NCBI GenBank assembly: GCA_021464415.1
Contig: CM038465.1
Location: 79,518,919 to 79,582,918, forward strand
DNA length: 64,000 nt
Reading direction: 5' to 3'
Origin: Lonicera japonica
Taxonomy: Eukaryota > Streptophyta > Magnoliopsida > Dipsacales > Caprifoliaceae
The translations under genes were made by a program, and so were the position numbers. Under the pieces are notes generated by a model. That model did not search any database. It was not told where the DNA came from and saw only the letters and a list, made by a program, of their open reading frames with translations. Of this stretch, positions 58,834 through 64,000 are shown piece after piece (within the stretch, counting starts at the first letter, position 1; each line of letters begins with the position of its first letter).

Positions 58834-60362
58834 ATGGCTAACAACTGTCTTATATTTCCCCACAACAATAACACAAATAACAACAACTTTTCCACACACT
58901 TTGCTTCTACTACTACTACTACTTCTTCTTCTTCTTCTTATAATAATAATAATAATTCAATGGGAACGGTTTTTGCAAACATGGGTTCTCTCTCTATCAA
59001 CCCAAACATCTATGGGTTACAATCAGCCGTGTCTTCTTCACGGGAGAGTTACTGTGTGGCCTACAGAAGCCTTGAGGAGGAAAGCAAGAACGGCCATCGT
59101 CATGATATGGGTGAGGAGCAGGGGAAGGGCTCTGCCTCTGATTTCAGTGATGAGTTGACCATTGATCTCAATGCCACCTTAAACGAAGAAAAATCAACCA
59201 ACCTTGATCAAGTCAACAACAATGGCCAGTCAAAGCTTTGTGCTAGAGGCCATTGGAGGCCTGCTGAAGATACAAAGCTCAAGGAACTTGTTGCCCTTTA
59301 TGGCCCCCAAAATTGGAACCTTATAGCAGAGAAACTGGAAGGAAGATCAGGTAGTGTGTATTTTTTTTAATATATATATATATATATACAAGTGTGTGAA
59401 TGTGTTGATTTATTTTTAATAATAATAATAATTAATTTTATATATTTTTTTGGTTTTGTGAAAAGGGAAGAGTTGTAGGTTGAGATGGTTTAACCAACTG
59501 GATCCGAGAATAAATAGGAGAGCATTTAGTGAAGAAGAGGAGGAGAGGCTAATGGCAGCTCATAGACTATATGGTAACAAGTGGGCCTTGATTGCAAGGC
59601 TTTTCCCTGGAAGAACAGATAATGCAGTGAAGAACCATTGGCATGTTATTATGGCAAGAAAGTATAGGGAACATTCCAGTGCTTATAGGAGGAGAAAAAT
59701 GGCTCAATCTACTACTAATTACAATTCAACAAGAATGTTGGAGGAAAGCAGAGATATTGTTAACACTCTTAAACCAGAAGGAACAGCATTTGTAGGATCA
59801 TCATCATCATCACCCCACAGCATCACTGGTACAAGGACTAATTCTTCTTCTTCTTCGTCTTCTTTCACTAGCTTTTGTCCACAGCAACCATCTCTTGATT
59901 TCTTCCCTGGTCCGTCTCTCTCTCTCTCCCCTCTTTTTTTTTTCTTTCATTTTTTCATTGGGGAACGTGCTTCTCAATTTCTGTGTGTTTTTCTTTCACA
60001 GAGGATTAAATAACGGAACGATGGTTTTATAAGGACTAATATGTGTATATATATATAGAGAAAAAGTAATTTTCTAAATAATATCCAAATATAATACATA
60101 CATACATTATTAATTTAATTATTAGATAGATTAAATATGACAAAGTTTCTCGCACAAGACTTTGTTATTTAAGTTGCTTCTGGAGGGCCGGTTAAAGACC
60201 CAATATTTCAACTATTTTAATGCAGTAATCATGTTTAAATAACCACCCGGTCCATATTTCAAACCGCTCTCTTTTATAATTCCTTTGGAATTTTGGGTAT
60301 TACTTTTTTAGGTGAGTACGTAAAAAATGAGGCCATTTTTCGATCTTACATCCAGTAGGTGC

Positions 60363-60403
<41 letters not shown>

Positions 60404-60831
60404 CTTAACACGGGATTCAATTAATTCTTGATATCCTTAACACGTACGTATTTAAAATTACATTAAAAATGTGCTTTTATTGTTTGTATACTTGTTCAGC
60501 AGGTCCAAAGGGCAATGAGATGATGAGTATACTGAGGGAGGACAGGTCTTGGGATATGGCAAGGGAAGAATCAAACAATAACAACATGTCTTATTTTAAT
60601 CCCCACAATTACATTAATAATCCGCCACCATTGATGCAACAACACTACTCACACTACAACTACCCATTGAGCTCATCAGACTTTAGAGAATCAACAGCAA
60701 CACCGCCACAAGCTTATGGGAAAGAAGCCAAGTCATCACCTGTTGTTACAGTGGACATAGTAGGGGGACAGAGAGAGATTATTACACCACCATTTATAGA
60801 CTTTCTTGGGGTAGGAGCCACATCAAGTTAA
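58834..60831 (+). CDS. R2R3-MYB transcription factor, MYB105/MYB117 (LOF)-like
   Basis: Three exons: 58834-59350, 59466-59909 and 60503-60831, with GT/AG introns of 115 and 593 bp, giving 429 residues. The N-terminus has Asn, Thr and Ser runs encoded by trinucleotide repeats. R2 (from about residue 137) reads [39 protein letters not shown] and [13 protein letters not shown]3 reads [20 protein letters not shown] and [16 protein letters not shown], with Phe replacing the first Trp as in most R3 repeats. [16 protein letters not shown] and the terminal IDFLGVGA match subgroup 21 members MYB105/MYB117. In Arabidopsis these (LOF1/LOF2) act in organ-boundary formation; that role here is inference. 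Acceptor 2 is CAGCAG, so one Ala may be included or skipped. The gene appears intact. Confidence 0.95.
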
Positions 60832-61162
60832 AAATCTGTCCCTCATATATGTACTACTAATAACCTAGCAATAGCATTAATAATTATATTTGTGTACCGC
60901 TAGCTAGCTAGCTTGTATAAAAAAAAAAAAGAAAGAAAGAAAGAAAAACACTAAGTATGAAAGTGAGAGAGAGAGCCCATTTTGAATCCATGAGAAATAT
61001 TTAGTCCTACTCTCACACGTTTGGGTGATCGTGAAATATCAAAAGGTCTTTTAGGAGTCATTTCTTGTTTCCCAGTCCCACCATCCTTGTCATTGTATCT
61101 CTTTTTATCCGTTTTAAAGTTGAAACCCTTCCAATGTTAAACAAATTTAGTGGATAACTAGC

Positions 61163-61198
<36 letters not shown>

Positions 61199-63136
61199 TA
61201 CTATATTTTATTTTGTTTGTTATATAGGGCGAACAAAGGAATCGTGGTACTCTTCTCTCTCTCTCTGTTTAAGAAATTCGTGTAACGCCCTCTAGACTTT
61301 GATTTTATTTACTTTTTAAATTTTGCCTGCCAAAAAGATGACGTTAGTTCCGTCCCTGCAAATATTTATCTTTTCTTCTCAAAGCATATAATAATGACGA
61401 AAACAATTTTACAAACAAATAACAATATTTGCAGAGTTTTGCAATTCTTTGCCGTTATTGTATTCTAATATAGTGGAAGATCAACGTATTTTTCGTGTTT
61501 TCACGGTAGGGCATTTTCCACTCTAGTTAAAAATTATAATAAACAAGTAGGTATCTAACCTATCAATATGTAAAAAAAAATTGTAGTGGAAAAAAAGGAA
61601 AAATTCTCTAACAATAGACAATTTGTCAAGATAAATTTTTTTTTTGAAAGGCACAACACATGATGTGTTGGCCCAGCAGAGTTCTGGACGACAAATCATG
61701 TGTTGGCCAAGCTGAATTATTTTTTTTCCAAATCATGTTACAGCAGTGGAGCACTGCATGGCTCATTTTTTTTTTTTTTGTTCATTGAACGACACATCAT
61801 ATCTTGGGGTAATTGAATTGAATTTTATTTTATATTTTTGGTGCACGACATATGGTGTGACGTGAAATTGTGTCAGTGCATCCCTGAGACATCATGTGTC
61901 GGCTAATGTAAAAGCTTGTTGGCTTCCAATTTTAACATTGGTTTAGCTTTTAGACTACACTATTTGGAATAATTTAGAGCGTGATAAGGCATGACCAAAG
62001 CTAAATTTAGCCTACTAACTTTTGTGTTGGAGAGATGGCCTTATAGCATCATCGGTCACAATTATTGATATTACAAGGGAAAGAAATATAACATCACTAA
62101 TTTATCAAATCAACAGCTAACATCAATAATTTCGTCTTTCTTTTATTTCATCAATCTACCATTGATAGTAAAATATGTTACCATTGATAGCAACCTAATT
62201 CTTCCTTTAACTTAAAAATAAAAACAAAACTATAATATTTAATATTTTATAAAGTTAAATATTTTTTTTAAAAAATGTTACTTTTGTAAACCAATGTTAC
62301 TATCAATGGTAACATATATTTACAATTAAAATTTTGAAAATATGTAACGTTGTTGTAATAATAATAGTGTAAATTTTAATCTTTTTTGTATATGTGGTGA
62401 ATGATTAGAGATGTCAAATGACCCGACCCTTCCTTTAGTTTAAAAATAATAATTTGTTTAATCTTTTACAAACATAAATTTTTATTTTTTTAAAGCATAA
62501 TATATACTTTGATAAAGCAATGTTACTATCAACAGTACCATCTGTTCACAATTAAATGTTTGCAAATATATAATGTCATTGAAATAATGTTATGGTACAT
62601 TAATTGTTTGAAATATTAATTTTTTTATATATATTAGTAAATGATTAGGGATGACAAAATGGTCCAATTCAACCTTAATGAAGTGGCGAAATGGCTTCAA
62701 ATTTAAACATATCATAAATGGAAACAGATTCCAGTTTTTCAATTAAAAACCACATTAATACGGTTGGGTCGAATATATTTTTTGGTATTGCGAGTTTGGT
62801 TTAACAAACCCTCCTCCCACCCCACAACTTGACATTTAAATCGGTTGCCATATCTATATTTGATAGCTCATTTAAATGGGTTTAGTAAAAACCCGACTTA
62901 TTGTAGTGTGATTTGTTTCATATACAATTTTTTTAATATATATTTTGAATTGCATGCTATTTAAATATATGTATATTTTTTTTTTAATTTTATTAGTTTT
63001 AAACTATTAATATTTTTTATGTGGCCGTGCCGTTCAACACATAATTTGATTTAAAATGGAGGACTGTGATGACAGCTTTGTTGCACGGAGTTATCCATAA
63101 CTCTAGAGGATCCTTGTGACTTCTTAATTTTAATTT
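60832..63136. other. MYB 3' flank and repeat-rich spacer
   Basis: Contains (AAAG)n at 60929-60946 and (CTTT)n at 61163-61199. A block at 61640-61930 has recurring words such as ACATGATGTGT, AATCATGTGT and CATCATGTGTCGGC. Copy B of the dispersed repeat follows. No gene. Confidence 0.5.
62150..62700 (+). repeat. Dispersed tandem repeat family, copy B
   Basis: AATGTTACTATCAA(T/C)(G/A)GTA recurs at 62293 and 62519, with TTGTAATAATAATAGTGTAA and GTGAATGATTAGAGATG. These are the inverse of the sequences at 49575-50050 (compare CATTAAGGT...CATTTTGTCAT). Period about 225 bp. Confidence 0.7.
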
Positions 63137-63671
63137 GAAGTGAATACCTTTTGGTGAAAGTAAATACAAATGGAAGCTGCCTAGGTAACCCAGGACCAGC
63201 AGGTTTTGGAGGCGTGGCTCGGGATGATCAAGGGAATTGGCTCGAGGGATTTGTAGGTTTCATTGGAAAAGCTACTATTCTGAAAGTAGAACTATGGGCC
63301 GTTGGTGAGGCGATGATGTTAATCAAAAAGAAACAATGGTTCTATGCTATTGCAGAGGTGGACTCCACTAATGTCAAGGATCTGCTGAAGGGAGAGAGGA
63401 TTATGAAGATCATCCGCTCAAAGTGTACGTTGATACAAGAATGCAAAAGCATCATGACTGAACTCAAACTCTCTGTCAATCATACCTTCGTGAGGGCATT
63501 AGGTGTGCTGATGCTATGGTTAAAATTGGATTTACTCAAATGGAAAAACTCGAAGTTTTTCATCATGTTCCCTCGGTGGTGAAGGGTCTGCTGGAGGCTT
63601 ATGGCATGGGAGTTGGTCTTGTTTGTTTTTCCTATGTGTACCAAAAAAAAAAAAAAAGAAGTGAATACCTT
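63137..63671. repeat. 14-bp target-site duplication pair of a LINE copy
   Basis: GAAGTGAATACCTT occurs at 63137-63150 and again at 63658-63671, directly bracketing the LINE copy; the second follows its poly-A tail. A duplication of this length is typical of L1-type target-primed integration. Confidence 0.9.
63151..63657 (+). mobile_element. 5'-truncated LINE (L1-type) insertion with poly-A tail
   Basis: A 507-bp insert encodes only the RNase H end of ORF2: KVNTNGSCLGNPGPAGFGGV (the usual catalytic Asp of NTDGS is Asn), ILKVELWAVGEA and IAEVDSTNVKDLL. After a frameshift near 63485 it reads LREGIRCADAMVKIG. The D-E-D-D set is therefore broken at its first residue. It ends with 15 A (63643-63657). 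With the TSD it is a textbook dead-on-arrival LINE. RNase H at the end of plant L1 ORF2 is known; the related remnant at 36.5-37.9 kb is older. Confidence 0.9.
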
Positions 63672-64000
63672 AATTTCACCTAAACAAATGACAATTTTTA
63701 TATAAATTAGAGTCAAAGGTAAAGTTCGTGTGGCTGCCATAATGCAACGAGAAGAAGACACATAAAATCAATGTGTAAGGCCGGAGCCAGGGAGGTCTGA
63801 CAGCGTAAGCTCGAGCCCAACAGATCGATTGAACAAAGGAAAATATAGCAGTGATTGAGATTTTTTTTTTCCAAGCATGTGATATGTTTAGATGACAAGT
63901 TAACAAAGATATTCCTACTTGATGTCATGATAATTACGGGGTATTCTGTAATTAGTTTTGCTTATTATGAGTTTTCAGCTTGGCAGCAAAAGGAAAGTGC
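63672..64000. other. Right edge, no gene seen
   Basis: Contains a phrase GGCCGGAGCCAGGGAGGTCTGACAGC near 63780 that resembles a transposon end (compare hAT CAGTGGCGGAGCCAG), but no partner is in view. Confidence 0.4.

Noticed and set aside
58823..59158. Plus-strand ORF overlapping MYB exon 1
   Set aside because: Alternative frame of the MYB exon; the poly-Leu and poly-Ile runs are the triplet repeats in another phase.

Overview
The window is AT-rich nuclear DNA from a flowering plant, most likely a eudicot. Its genes are split by GT/AG introns, microsatellites are plentiful, and about half of what can be explained is transposable-element sequence. I recognise three plant host loci: a broken alpha-expansin at the left end, a single-exon mTERF gene resembling SOLDAT10/mTERF1 near 35.4-36.3 kb, and an R2R3-MYB gene of the MYB105/MYB117 (LOF) type near 58.8-60.8 kb. 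Only the last two look intact. The species cannot be named from sequence alone.

0.5-22.3 kb: an expansin gene was split in its last exon by one insertion of about 20.7 kb. Expansin codons stop at 1469 and resume at 22172. The junctions share an 8/9 direct repeat, and degenerate inverted termini lie at matching distances from both ends. The insert is a Mutator-like element (MULE). It carries a decayed MuDR-type transposase on the minus strand and a decayed ULP1-like cysteine-protease gene on the plus strand, which is the gene content described for plant ULP1-carrying (Kaonashi-type) MULEs. It was later invaded by a 1.8-kb solo LTR (TSD ATATG), a 0.76-kb hAT element (TSD GATATAAA) and a second LTR-like block, and it holds several families of internal tandem repeats. 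Exon 1 of the expansin also has an 8-bp scar with the signature of hAT excision, and exon 3 has a +1 frameshift, so the gene was hit at least three times.

22.3-35.4 kb: a dense transposon district. It holds a copia-type LTR-like block between 25-bp direct repeats, and a 2.8-kb MULE with long terminal inverted repeats carrying an internally deleted FAR1-family gene. Next is a 3.5-kb MULE with CCHC and GRF-like zinc-finger fragments, whose left arm was itself interrupted by two insertions. Last is a three-level nest (MITE, then a long foldback element, then a Harbinger-like element) ending about 100 bp before the mTERF start codon.

35.4-64 kb: the mTERF gene, a LINE ORF2 remnant (zf-RVT plus RNase H), a MITE, another MULE, long gene-poor AT-rich spacers with tandem repeats, a foldback MULE with a perfect 9-bp TSD, the MYB gene (three exons), and a 5'-truncated LINE copy with poly-A tail and 14-bp TSD near the right edge.

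There is no evidence that these genes work together. The main story is successive transposon insertion and excision around a few host genes. I found no convincing tRNA, rRNA or CRISPR. All transposon calls rest on reading ends, duplications and protein motifs by eye; no database search was possible.
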